A DNA stretch of 64,000 nucleotides from assembly GCF_900115955.1 (NCBI RefSeq), contig NZ_FOYL01000001.1, positions 1,054,001 through 1,118,000 on the forward strand, read 5' to 3'. This document shows positions 44,801 to 52,950 of the stretch, one piece after another. The position numbers were made by a program, and so were the translations under genes. Source of the DNA: Lentzea waywayandensis (GTDB lineage Bacteria > Actinomycetota > Actinomycetes > Mycobacteriales > Pseudonocardiaceae). Under the pieces are notes generated by a model. That model was given only the letters and a program-made list of their open reading frames with translations. It did no database searches and was not told the origin of the DNA. Within the stretch, counting starts at the first letter, position 1. Each line of letters opens with the position of its first letter.

Positions 44801-45518
44801 CCACCTCGACGTCTGGTGGTCGGCGTGCAGCATCGGCACCTACCTGCGCGAGCTGGGCCGCTACGACGAGGCGTGGAACGAGCTGCAGACGGCCAAGCAG
44901 CGGGTAGCGCAGCTGCCGGGGGCACCCCGGCACCTGCTGCGGATCAAGTGGAACCAGGCGATCATCCAGCGGCACAGGGGTGACAGCGCCACCGCGAAGG
45001 CCATGTCGTGGGAGGTGCTGACCGAGTACCGGCAGACGTTCGGCGAGGACCACCCCGACACGAGGGCGTGCAAGCTCAGCTTCGCCGCCGACCACTTCGC
45101 GGTGGGCGAGTTCGACGTCGCGGTCGACCAGGCGCGCGAATGCCTGAACGGCTACTGGCAGCGCTCCGGCCCGTTCCACGCCTTCTCGCTCATGTGCCAG
45201 CTGGACCACGCGATCTTCCAGCACTGGCTGGGAAACGCTCCGGAGGTGGCGCTGCTGTCGGTCAAGGAGGCTCGCGGCGGACTGGTCACCCGGCTCGGCG
45301 ACGTGCACCCGTGGGCATTGGCCGGACGCCTCGCGCACGCCGTGGTGCTCGGCCGGACCTCGGACACCGACCTCGGCCGGCACCTGCTCGGGGAGGTCCA
45401 CGACGACTGCGTCGAGTACCTCGGGGTGGCGCATCCGACGACGAGGACCGCGGCGGCGAACCTGGACGTGTCCGCGGACGAATGGCAATGCGTAGTGCTC
45501 GACGTACCGGAGATGTGA
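41868..45518 (+). CDS. fxsT: FxsT-like MinD/TIR/NB-ARC/TPR protein
   Basis: A 1216-aa STAND-type protein. Residues 10-270 resemble the MinD/ParA-like domain of FxsT, but where FxsT has K-G-G-T-G-R-T the P-loop reads T20-N-G-A-W-R-T26, so nucleotide binding there is probably lost. Residues about 320-420 look like a degenerate TIR-like domain (LVALEWAPRDRPWADWVRAQL). From about 440 an NB-ARC module follows (LFAGRGAELEAM, intact Walker A GAAGVGKS near 469-476, LLVYDGADEP as Walker B). The last about 350 residues are TPR repeats with NHPDTLRATNNLAQSLF and similar units. GGAG lies 7 bp before the ATG. It is likely the sensor or regulator that reads the modified FxsA-like peptide; its role is unproven in the family. 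Confidence 0.88.
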   Translation: MTDDRPPPGKPRIVAFTSPTNGAWRTEVVANVAWTLAAAGRRVAIADWGSDAPHVHDYLQPFQARTLSVGELLDEVLDDTRFSTPARHLLFDEKVYPRMEARRYELPGGLGRIDVLASPEPGTPVRGFDPGDRDLGEVETLRAGIQRSIYDHVLIDSPAPLSPGLAAKMARLCDVVALCFEPQSSSIRQSAWFAGEVWDAAPVGIRVLAVPVRHDETDRDRAERTLTLVGAAFHSLLTHETDEFGRTMSAEVVGVPPHDDGSPAKTLAVLACDDAAQPEAYQRLVTAIGGKAAGTPRTLTVDLLESYRRSVGLLPTLVALEWAPRDRPWADWVRAQLIAAGAQVADSAEAPGTTLVRICSQHPLPPTAVTGRTIAITVDETDLPPELASATHVPLAGLGESTSRTRVLEALSFVAGPPGSGTRFPGAVTRNQRTLPPRLALFAGRGAELEAMRNDLAGPDSPRTWWLTGAAGVGKSELVKEYAHRFEFDYEHVWWIPAADRMTITESLAKLARVLGVPAENQVAQKVLDLLGRADETRRWLLVYDGADEPGVLDGLVPTRGRGHVVVTSRSRPSHVDAVTLGPFTPDDSIEYLRNSLNDVGEAGLREVADRTAHQPLALRLARAWIVRAAWQARQQTDSRQNAEIRAAQEFCAISDALGDGPAIPRTVQLTVNTLRRSELGRSVLRVAAVCSFLSPDGIALSLLHKVSLLAAVSDALDDVELDGMLWHGVCYGMFHVSWRRPGTVTAHPLLLSHIAALASDEELSAIRTAVQEGLAVIAPSESELDQACAGELRELRKHIVPSGAPSSDSLAVRRWLVSQMGHFLREGDHEAWRFATSLCERLLENWPEQDAPGLRMRLRFHLGNLHRYLNRPIDALTVDENLLADQRRILGREHPRTLRTARGVAHGQRVLGLFTEALVEEQATVRGLRRVLGENHPDTLRATNNLAQSLFLAGEPGQALKVQSANRDRRREVVGPDHLDVWWSACSIGTYLRELGRYDEAWNELQTAKQRVAQLPGAPRHLLRIKWNQAIIQRHRGDSATAKAMSWEVLTEYRQTFGEDHPDTRACKLSFAADHFAVGEFDVAVDQARECLNGYWQRSGPFHAFSLMCQLDHAIFQHWLGNAPEVALLSVKEARGGLVTRLGDVHPWALAGRLAHAVVLGRTSDTDLGRHLLGEVHDDCVEYLGVAHPTTRTAAANLDVSADEWQCVVLDVPEM

Positions 45519-45532
45519 AGGAGGCGGTTGAA

Positions 45533-46510
45533 GTGACTGGACCACATGTGCACAAGGGGCCGCACGTCGACGCCACGTGGGACGACGTCGTGGAAACGAT
45601 GCACGAGGCGATGACCGGTGACCACATGTTGTGCCACCTCGGGCACTACACGGACGGGCAGATGGACGTCGCCGTCGACGTGCTGGGCCGGCGGCCGGAT
45701 CATCCGGAGTGTCACCGCGACGAGTACGTGCGGACCGCGCGCCGCCTCAGCACGTTCGTGAGCGAACTGGAACGCGAGTTGCTCCCGGTGCGCACCGGCT
45801 CGTTGATCAGGGTGGTGCTGCAGGCGGCGACCGGCGCGGTGTACTGCGACGCGGTGGTGCCCGACCAGCACGTGATCGCGTTCATCCGCAACGGCGAGCA
45901 GCCGGAACCGGTGACGTGGAGCGAGGTTCCGCTGGTGCGGCTCGCGGACAGACGCACCACCAAGGTGGCGACCTCGTTGCGGCTCAGGCTGAGCAGGCAG
46001 GCCCTGAACCTGGGCGGCTGGCTCACCGAACGGCTGCCCGACGCGGACGCCGATCCCGCCCTGGTACCCGTCGCGCCACCCGGTGCGGTGCACACCTCCG
46101 GCGACCTCGGCGGCCCGATTCCCGAGCAGTGCCAGAAGGTCGTCGATCCGCGCGACCTGCACCTCGTGTCGTGGTGGGTCGACGACGAACCGGTGTTCAC
46201 CGTCGACGTGTTCGACGATCCCAAGGTGCGCCGGTTCTTCAACAAGAGCATCAGCGTGGCGCAACGACGGCGGTTCTACGACGCGCTGGGCGGCAGGCTG
46301 CCCTCGATCGTCACGCAGTTCGGCCGCATGTGCCGCGAGTCGCTGGGCGGCAGGCTGGAACGCGCGGTGCTGGACGTCGAGCAGGGCGCGATCTACTACC
46401 TGCGCGTGCGAGCACGCCAGTACCTCGTCGGCGTCACGCTGAACCAGAACGAGGTCTCCCCGTCCGACGACAAGATCGCCAGGCTGGGCGTCACCGTCCG
46501 GTCCTTGTGA
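45533..46510 (+). CDS. Unrecognised soluble protein in the Fxs operon
   Basis: A 325-aa protein of no family I recognise. The N-terminus is His-rich (GPHVHKGPHVDATW, then HMLCHLGHY). A helical stretch (EYVRTARRLSTFVSELERELL) and alternating strands follow. It has no signal peptide or membrane segment. I chose GTG 45533, which has AAGGAGG at 8 bp; the frame continues upstream inside fxsT and is not used. It starts 15 bp after fxsT and overlaps the antiporter start (TGATG), so it belongs to the fxsA-fxsT transcript. Confidence 0.75.
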   Translation: MTGPHVHKGPHVDATWDDVVETMHEAMTGDHMLCHLGHYTDGQMDVAVDVLGRRPDHPECHRDEYVRTARRLSTFVSELERELLPVRTGSLIRVVLQAATGAVYCDAVVPDQHVIAFIRNGEQPEPVTWSEVPLVRLADRRTTKVATSLRLRLSRQALNLGGWLTERLPDADADPALVPVAPPGAVHTSGDLGGPIPEQCQKVVDPRDLHLVSWWVDDEPVFTVDVFDDPKVRRFFNKSISVAQRRRFYDALGGRLPSIVTQFGRMCRESLGGRLERAVLDVEQGAIYYLRVRARQYLVGVTLNQNEVSPSDDKIARLGVTVRSL

Positions 46511-47640
46511 TGACGACCGGCGCGTTCAGCGCGACGATGCGGCGCCTGCTGCTGCTCCTGGTGGCCGTGGGCATCGGCTGGGCGCTGGCGCGCGGCACCG
46601 GCATGGACGACCTCCCCTCGTCCGGCTGGTACTTCACCGCGGCCACGGCGTTGCTCGCGATCGGTCTGTACAACAGCACGTTCGGCATCGACATCGCGGA
46701 CGTCCGCCGGCACCTGCGCATCGTCGTCACCGCGGTGACCCTGGGCGTGCTGGTGAAAGCGGCGCTGATCGCGACGGTCATGTGGCTCGCGTTCTCCTCC
46801 CCCGCGTACCTGGTGCTGGGCATCGCGGTCGCGCAGATCGACCCGCTGTCCACGGCGGCGGCGATGGGGTCGTCCCGGTTGTCGAAGCGGGCCAAGAGCG
46901 TGCTGGCGGCGTGGGCGGCGTTCGACGACCCGATCACCATGCTGCTCACCATCTACCTCTCCGCGCTGGCGCTGAGAGCGCAGGGCGCGACGGGCGGGAC
47001 GTTGGCGCAGGGCGGGCTGTTCTCCTTCGGCACCAACGTGATCGCGAACCTGCTGCTCGCCGCCGCCGGTCTCGGCCTGTGGTGGTCGCTGTCGAGGATC
47101 AGGCCGGAACGCGTCCGGCTGGTGGCCCAGCTGGTGCTCGTGGCCGCCGTGCTCGCGGTCGGCGTGTGGCAGTTCCTGATGCTCGGCGTGGCGATCGTCG
47201 GCCTGGTGGCTCGGCCACCGATCGCGGCCGTGCTCGACCGGATCACGCGGGTGGCCTTCCTGACGGCCTCGGTCCTGCTGGGGTTCCTGCTCGTCGGCGG
47301 AGTCCTGGTGCCGCAGGGAGTCGTGCTGGGGCTGGCCGCGTTCGGCGCGCAGGTGCTGGTGGGACTCGTGATCACGGGTGGGCTGGCGCGCAGGGACCGC
47401 ACCTACATCGCGTTCGCGCAGCAGAACGGGATCACCGCGATCATCCTGGTCCTGTTGCTGGAACCGGATTTCCCCGGCACCGCGGCCGTGGTGGCGCCGG
47501 CCGTTCTGGTGATCAACACCCTGCACGGCGTGTTCACCGGGTTCTGCGAGAACTACAGCGACGCGTTGCTGCGCCGGCTCAGCGGCTCTCCGCGACCGAC
47601 TCGAGCACGGCCGCCTGGACTTGGCCGCTCAGAAGGTTGA
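46510..47640 (+). CDS. Cation:proton antiporter-like membrane protein
   Basis: A 376-aa polytopic membrane protein with about ten membrane segments. The CPA-superfamily features are VAQIDPLSTAAAMG (like the T-D-P motif) and AAWAAFDDPITMLLTIYLS (an F-D-D-P site where the transport aspartates lie). A late segment, AFAQQNGITAIILVLLL, also matches sodium/proton antiporters. It is translationally coupled to the unknown Fxs-operon gene. The last about 18 residues (SPRPTRARPPGLGRSEG) look untypical and overlap the convergent ATPase gene by 62 bp, which suggests the original stop was lost. Confidence 0.82.
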   Translation: MTTGAFSATMRRLLLLLVAVGIGWALARGTGMDDLPSSGWYFTAATALLAIGLYNSTFGIDIADVRRHLRIVVTAVTLGVLVKAALIATVMWLAFSSPAYLVLGIAVAQIDPLSTAAAMGSSRLSKRAKSVLAAWAAFDDPITMLLTIYLSALALRAQGATGGTLAQGGLFSFGTNVIANLLLAAAGLGLWWSLSRIRPERVRLVAQLVLVAAVLAVGVWQFLMLGVAIVGLVARPPIAAVLDRITRVAFLTASVLLGFLLVGGVLVPQGVVLGLAAFGAQVLVGLVITGGLARRDRTYIAFAQQNGITAIILVLLLEPDFPGTAAVVAPAVLVINTLHGVFTGFCENYSDALLRRLSGSPRPTRARPPGLGRSEG

Positions 47641-49879
47641 ACACCTCCTGCGCCTCACCGACCTGGGGCGGCAGCAGAACGTTGCCGTCGAGCAGTTGCG
47701 GGCTGAACCCGTCGAGATCTTCCAGCCGGTAGAACGGGACGTACTCGTAGACCGTGTCGTACGCGAGGCACAGGGCGCTCAGCCTGTCCTTGTCCGCCGG
47801 GTACGGGTCGCCGGACGAGCTCGGCACGTACGAGCGGTACCACTCGTTGATGCTGTCCCGGAACGTGACCAGCAACGTGCGCAGCATCGCGCCCACGCCC
47901 ACGGCGGAGAACAGGTGCGGCGACCGCAGTTGTCCTCGTACGGCGACCCGCGCGTCGATGGCGTTCGCGGAGTCACCGGACGCGGCGGCGAACATGGTCC
48001 GCAGCGTCGCGTCGACCTGGTCCAGTCCGTCCAAGAAGGACTGTGCTCTGGTGAACAGCACCATCACCGGGGGAGGCAGGCGCAGTGGCGGGGACTCGGT
48101 CCCGGGGTGGGCCGCCCGGTCCGCGGTGCTGAGCTCGGTGAGCTCGCGCTGGATCTGGCCGAGCGAGCGTTCCGACGAGGAACGCATGGCCGTCAACGTC
48201 TTCAGCGCCTGTTCGAGCATCCGCTGGGTGTTCGCCTGCTGCCTGCCCAGGCGCCGGAACCGTTCCTCGCCCAGCACGAGCGTGTCGTCGCGGTCGAGCG
48301 TCCGCAGCTGCCGTTCCAGCACCGACGACAGCGTCTCGGTGAAGGTCCAGTGGTCGTAGGAGATCGGTTCCTCGCTGAACGCCTCGCCCAGCTCGGACAC
48401 GAAGTCGGCGTTCAGCAGGCCGACGACGACGAGCAGCACCTGCCGCTGCTCGGCGGATGTCTGCAGGAACGTCGCCCTGCTGACGAGCGCGTCGCAGTCG
48501 CCCTGGGTCAGCACGGCGTCGATGAGCACCAGGGCGCAGCCGGCGCCGTCCTCGTCGCCGTAGGGCACCCAGTAGTCGGCGCGCGAGTCGGTCTGCGGGT
48601 CCATCCAGTGATCGCGCTCGTAGCTCAGGCCCAGCGCGGCCAGCACCTGGCGGATCTCGTTGCGCACGTGGTCGGTGCTGCGCGCGCCCGCCTGCTCCCT
48701 GGCCACCTTGCGCACCATGGCCTCGGTGACCAGCGCCCTGGCCGGGTCGCGCGGGCTCAGGTCCATCGCGTGGCGGTAGAGATGGCTGCACAGCCGGATG
48801 ATGCGGCGGGCGTTGCCGTCGGTGAGCTTCACCAGGTACCGCACGGTGTCCTCGGTGAACGGGTGCAGCACCCGGCCGCGGCCGATCGCCTCCTGGCTCT
48901 GCCGGATGTACTCGATGGCGTTCTCGGGGTTCAGCGGCGAGATCAGGATCGTGCGGCCGATGCGTTGCTGCACCGTGCCGCCCAGCTCGTCGAGGTAGTC
49001 GGGCAGTCCGGCGAGCACCAGCAGTGCCTGCGCGCCGGCGAACACCTTGATCAGCTTCTCGAACGCGTCGACGGCGTTCTCGCTCGGTTTCCGGGTGGCC
49101 GACACGACTTTGTTCATCTCGTCGATCGCCAGCACGAACTTCTTCCCACGTGTGCTGTAGAGCAGGGCGATGACGCCCATGGCCTCCAGCGCGAGTTCCT
49201 CCGTGGCGATGGGGGTGTCGACGCCGCGGTCGACCAGCACCGGATCCGGGTAGTGGCCGGACAACCACTCCCAGGCGGCGTCGGCGAAGTCGTGCCGCAG
49301 CAGCAACGGAAGCACGATGCCGAACGCGCGGTTGCGGGTGACCACCTCCAGCCGTTGCCGCAGGCGCGCGAGGTACTTGCTGCCCATGAGGTTCAGCCGG
49401 TCGGAGACCTCGACGGGGTCGACCTCGCCCCGGCGCAACCGGACCGCGATCTCGGCGGTGAGCTCGGACTCCCCCAACGCGTCGGCGAGCACGTCCGCGT
49501 AGAGCTCCCGCACCCGCGCGCAGACGTCGTCACGGCGCAGCTCCGTGCCGATGAGCTGCTTGTAGAGGTCGACGAACGTCGCCGGCCTCGCCTCCAGGAA
49601 CGCGACCCTCGGGCGCCGCTCCTCCGGCACGCTCAGGGCGTGGTGTAGCACCGCGCCGACGAGGTGGCTCTTGCCCGTGCCGTACTCGCCGACGATGGCG
49701 ACCACGGTGCCGGCGGGCAGCGTGGACGGCCGCAGGAAGCTGTCGACGATGCTGATGGCCTCGGTGATGGACGGCGTGGGGATGGAGACCGTGCCGCCGG
49801 AGAACTCGCGCGGCTTCGCGACGGCGGCCATGAGGAACGGATTGTCACTGGGGGCTGGACCCGGATGCTCGCTCATCAC
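47579..49879 (-). CDS. Large P-loop ATPase of an unrecognised three-gene operon
   Basis: A 766-aa ATPase. Walker A is G64-E-Y-G-T-G-K70-S71, Walker B appears as KKFVLAIDEMNKVV near residue 245, and a sensor-like VLAGLPDYLDE follows, as in Orc/AAA or STAND ATPases. After a winged-helix-like segment (ARRIIRLCSHLYRHAM) comes a domain around SYERDHWMDPQTDSRADYWVPYG, then a coiled-coil stretch and a helical C-terminus. I do not recognise the family. It starts with GTG 49879 or ATG 49876, overlapping the upstream NTPase stop. Partners are that smaller NTPase and a membrane lipoprotein. Confidence 0.8.
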   Translation of the reverse strand: MMSEHPGPAPSDNPFLMAAVAKPREFSGGTVSIPTPSITEAISIVDSFLRPSTLPAGTVVAIVGEYGTGKSHLVGAVLHHALSVPEERRPRVAFLEARPATFVDLYKQLIGTELRRDDVCARVRELYADVLADALGESELTAEIAVRLRRGEVDPVEVSDRLNLMGSKYLARLRQRLEVVTRNRAFGIVLPLLLRHDFADAAWEWLSGHYPDPVLVDRGVDTPIATEELALEAMGVIALLYSTRGKKFVLAIDEMNKVVSATRKPSENAVDAFEKLIKVFAGAQALLVLAGLPDYLDELGGTVQQRIGRTILISPLNPENAIEYIRQSQEAIGRGRVLHPFTEDTVRYLVKLTDGNARRIIRLCSHLYRHAMDLSPRDPARALVTEAMVRKVAREQAGARSTDHVRNEIRQVLAALGLSYERDHWMDPQTDSRADYWVPYGDEDGAGCALVLIDAVLTQGDCDALVSRATFLQTSAEQRQVLLVVVGLLNADFVSELGEAFSEEPISYDHWTFTETLSSVLERQLRTLDRDDTLVLGEERFRRLGRQQANTQRMLEQALKTLTAMRSSSERSLGQIQRELTELSTADRAAHPGTESPPLRLPPPVMVLFTRAQSFLDGLDQVDATLRTMFAAASGDSANAIDARVAVRGQLRSPHLFSAVGVGAMLRTLLVTFRDSINEWYRSYVPSSSGDPYPADKDRLSALCLAYDTVYEYVPFYRLEDLDGFSPQLLDGNVLLPPQVGEAQEVFNLLSGQVQAAVLESVAESR

Positions 49880-50796
49880 GTCGTTCCCCGCCTGAAGTAG
49901 AAATCAGTGATGGTGTTGTAGGTCACCTCGTCCGTCAGGCCTGAGCCTATCGGACCCGAATTCGTACGTTCAGCCAGAATCTCCTCGAACAACCGGAAGA
50001 GGAGATTGTGCAGCTCACCGATCGAGAACTCTTTCGCCGCGATCACGGCACGTATCGTTTCCTTTGACACGAACGGGTAAACCACGCCATCCGTTCGGTG
50101 GCCGTTGCGCGCCTGCACGAACGCCCAGCCGTCGTCCGGCTCCAGTTTGCCGACCTCCAGCTGGATCGGCACCGTTCCCTGTTCGGTACTCGCGCTCTTG
50201 ATCTTCGGCCAGTGCGCCCGCACCGCCTCGACCTGGCGGCTCTCCGCGAGGAACACGAGGTTGCGGTGAGTCCAATGCGCGTAGCTCTCGACTTCCTGTT
50301 CGAGTTCGATGCGGGGCAGAAGAATCACGACAGCGGTGTCACCCAGCACGTGGTTGCCCAGATAGCGGTATTTGAGCTTGGGCGCGTACCCGTCCAGCTT
50401 CTTCCGATGTTTCGACGTGAGCATGTCGCGGTCGTCCAGCTCGTCGATCAGACACTGGCAGACCGCTTTCTGCCGTTCTTCGACGGAATCGCTGTCGCGG
50501 CAGGCGTCCGTGAACGAGAACACCAGGCATTGGCCGTCGTCCTGCCGCAGAACGGACTTCAGGTGGGTGGCGCACCGGTTCAGCAACGAACTCTTGCCGC
50601 ACCCGTCCCAGCCGAGCGCCACCACGAGCCTTCCCTTGGCCCGGATCTTCGCCGCGTCCCCGATCGAGGCCTTGAACTGCTCGAACGCGGCCAGGGTGTG
50701 GTCGACCGGCACGTAGAAGTCCTCGTGCGTCGGATCGTCGTGGGGACGGAGCGGGCCGGGGCCGTCGCCGCCGAGCGGAACGAGGTAGGGGTTCAA
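49876..50796 (-). CDS. Second P-loop NTPase of the three-gene operon
   Basis: A 306-aa P-loop protein. Walker A is G62-W-D-G-C-G67-K68-S69 (VVALGWDGCGKSSLLNRC). A later hydrophobic strand, TAVVILLPRIELEQE, may carry Walker B. The rest is charged and helical (SKHRKKLDGYAPKLKYRY). I do not recognise the family. The TTG start has GAGGGGG at about 9 bp and overlaps the lipoprotein stop (TTGA); the stop overlaps the large ATPase start. All three genes are thus coupled at the translation level. Confidence 0.78.
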   Translation of the reverse strand: MNPYLVPLGGDGPGPLRPHDDPTHEDFYVPVDHTLAAFEQFKASIGDAAKIRAKGRLVVALGWDGCGKSSLLNRCATHLKSVLRQDDGQCLVFSFTDACRDSDSVEERQKAVCQCLIDELDDRDMLTSKHRKKLDGYAPKLKYRYLGNHVLGDTAVVILLPRIELEQEVESYAHWTHRNLVFLAESRQVEAVRAHWPKIKSASTEQGTVPIQLEVGKLEPDDGWAFVQARNGHRTDGVVYPFVSKETIRAVIAAKEFSIGELHNLLFRLFEEILAERTNSGPIGSGLTDEVTYNTITDFYFRRGTT

Positions 50797-51611
50797 GCGC
50801 GCGCCCCCTCACCGAACTCGGGCGCGAACAGCTTCTCCGCGTCAGAGGGCCGTTCCAGCGCACGGGCGAGCACTTCGACCCGGCCGTCGAGCTTCGCGGC
50901 CGCCGCGTTCAGTTCAGCGGCACGGGGTCGCAGCTCGGTCCGGTTCCGGTCGAACTGCCAGCCGCTCGCCACGCCGTCGCCGAACGCCATCGCCTCGCCG
51001 CGCAACGTCCTCGGCGCCGTCCAGTCCGGCCACAGCAACGCCGTCACCGCGAACTGGTTGGCGAGCAGGTCCCGTTTGCGCCACAACTCGGCGGCCGACG
51101 GAGGAGTGCCGTCCGTGCTGCCTTTGAGCTGGACGTCGCAGTACTCGCGCACGGCGGCCACGAACTCGTTGCTGGCCGTGCGCAACGAGACCGCGTGCTG
51201 CTTGCCCCGCGTGCGGTCCTCCCGCCGGTTCGCGGTGAACCAGGCCGCCCAGGCACCCGCCCCGGCGACGAGAAGACTCGCCAGCATCGTGAACACCGTG
51301 GACACCCAGACGGGCGACGAACTCGGCGACGCGGGCTTCAGCACCGGTTCCGCGAGAGCGTTGCAGGCCTTGACGAAATCCGCCCGGCGCTGATCGCGCC
51401 ATTCGTCGAACGAGAGCGTTTTACCGCCCACCACCACCCTGTTTCCAAAAGACGTGGAATCCACGAGTTTCAACGAGGCAGCGGCCTCCAGTGTTTCCGA
51501 CTGCCGTCCCTTGGCGGTGCAATAGACCGCGGCGGCATCGGAAACCGTTGGGGCGGAAGCACATCCGGTCAGCAGGAACAGCAGGACGAGGAGCGTCGAC
51601 CGGCCGGCCAT
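50793..51611 (-). CDS. Membrane lipoprotein of the NTPase operon
   Basis: A 272-aa protein. The signal carries a lipobox L-T-G-C17. An outside domain of about 80 residues with one more Cys (AVYCTAK, FVKACNAL) is followed by a membrane helix (about 102-125, VSTVFTMLASLLVAGAGAWAAWF) and a charged helical cytoplasmic part of about 145 residues. This topology links an outer-face lipid anchor to a cytoplasmic domain, as expected for a signal relay to the NTPases. I chose ATG 51611, preceded by GGGGAGGT; the frame continues 27 codons upstream without signal character. The family is not recognised. Confidence 0.77.
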   Translation of the reverse strand: MAGRSTLLVLLFLLTGCASAPTVSDAAAVYCTAKGRQSETLEAAASLKLVDSTSFGNRVVVGGKTLSFDEWRDQRRADFVKACNALAEPVLKPASPSSSPVWVSTVFTMLASLLVAGAGAWAAWFTANRREDRTRGKQHAVSLRTASNEFVAAVREYCDVQLKGSTDGTPPSAAELWRKRDLLANQFAVTALLWPDWTAPRTLRGEAMAFGDGVASGWQFDRNRTELRPRAAELNAAAAKLDGRVEVLARALERPSDAEKLFAPEFGEGARA

Positions 51612-51814
51612 GCGACCTCCCCACGTCCTGAAATCGTCAGCGCACACGCCTTGCATGTCGTTCCCGCTTCCACCCGCGTAACGCCGCGACACCGATCGTG
51701 TACGTCTTTACGCGCAAATTCGATAGGTTCGCCTTGAAGAGACCGTCAATTGACCCCGAACGGACTACCGAAGTAACAGCGGGCGACGCTCGTCCGCTGA
51801 TCTGGGGGACCCAC
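51612..51814. promoter_or_regulatory. Divergent promoter region
   Basis: About 200 bp between the lipoprotein gene (minus) and the DUF6461-like gene (plus). It is richer in A/T around 51690-51780. No boxes can be assigned with confidence. Confidence 0.35.
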
Positions 51815-52753
51815 ATGCAGCAGTACGACCTGTCCTGGGCAGACGCCGGGCACGGCGATCCCGCTTTCCTGAGCGAGATCTTCGGGCTCGCGTTAGTCCG
51901 CGACATCGCCCCGCTGGAGGCGTTGCGCCGCGTCGGCGGCCTGGAGGACACGGTGGCGGACCGCACTCCCGCGCAGATCGTCGACCTGCACAACTTCGAC
52001 GACGGCTACCCGGAAGTGGCCTCGGCGCTCTCGCTGGGCGAGTGGACGGTCCTGGTCCAGCCGAACAGCTTCTGGTTGAGACACCTGGTGGACGCGCTCT
52101 CGCGGGGCACCGAGGCCGTCGCGATCGTGCGACACGACTACGCCTCGCCGAACTTCACCCACGCCGTCGACGGCACGGTCACGACGTCGTTCAACCTCAA
52201 CTACCCCGACCAGCGCGGCGGCACGGACCCCGACCGTCTGCTCCCGCTGATCCGCGAGGCGGGCTTCGACCCCGACACGGTCGACGACGGGGACGACGAT
52301 GACGACGACGAGTCCTGGCTGGACCGCTACGAGAACGTCATGGCCCGCGCCCTGCGGCTGACCGGCCTGATCACCGGTGTTCTGCCCACCTACGAGCAGA
52401 TCACCGAACCCCTGCCCAGCATGCACTTCGACCGCTGGTTCAGCCGCACCAGGCCGTCCGACGTCGAGGACGCCCTCGCCACGGCCACCGGGCTCGTCGC
52501 CGAACTGAACGTGGGCGACACCCCGGGCCTCGCCGCCGCACTGGCAGCCGCCGGCCGCGGCGAACCGGTCGTCGTCACGCCGGACAGCGACCTGGGCCGG
52601 CACGTGCGCGAGTGGTCGACGCTGGCGAGCAGGGCCGGCTGGTCGCTCAACCTCGACCGGGGCCGCCTGACCGACGAGGAAGGCAGGCGCGGCGGTCGTT
52701 TCGGCCACCTGACCCAAGCCCTGGCCGCCGCGTTCCGCGCAGATCTGGCCTGA
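51815..52753 (+). CDS. DUF6461-like protein
   Basis: A 312-aa soluble protein, tentatively DUF6461 by its start (QYDLSWADAGHGDPAFLSEIFGL) and the ALRRVGG segment. An acidic run (DDGDDDDDDESW, about residues 155-166) splits it into two halves. The second half has VVVTPDSDLGRHVREWSTL. Function is unknown. I chose ATG 51815, which has TGGGGGA upstream; the frame is open from 51698, but those 39 codons lie in the promoter region. It is divergent from the NTPase operon and could serve it, for example as an immunity or sensor protein; there is no direct evidence. Confidence 0.7.
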   Translation: MQQYDLSWADAGHGDPAFLSEIFGLALVRDIAPLEALRRVGGLEDTVADRTPAQIVDLHNFDDGYPEVASALSLGEWTVLVQPNSFWLRHLVDALSRGTEAVAIVRHDYASPNFTHAVDGTVTTSFNLNYPDQRGGTDPDRLLPLIREAGFDPDTVDDGDDDDDDESWLDRYENVMARALRLTGLITGVLPTYEQITEPLPSMHFDRWFSRTRPSDVEDALATATGLVAELNVGDTPGLAAALAAAGRGEPVVVTPDSDLGRHVREWSTLASRAGWSLNLDRGRLTDEEGRRGGRFGHLTQALAAAFRADLA

Positions 52754-52950
52754 TCCCCGCGGCCGGGACTGGCTCGGCACCGCCGGACACGGACCCCGCG
52801 ATCGGCCACGGCAGGTCCGTCGCCCCCGTGCCGGCGGCCTGGCTCGCCGCCGCGACACTCGGCCGGCGGAATCGGATCGTCGCGGCAGACAACCATTCGC
52901 CGGGTCCGACTGGTAGAAGCCAGTGACGGACTGAGTCGAAAGGCCGTGAA

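Noticed and set aside
50793-51611. Assigning the lipoprotein/NTPase operon to a named defence system
   Set aside because: The P-loops are clear, but no diagnostic effector domain or known gene order is visible, so no system name is justified.
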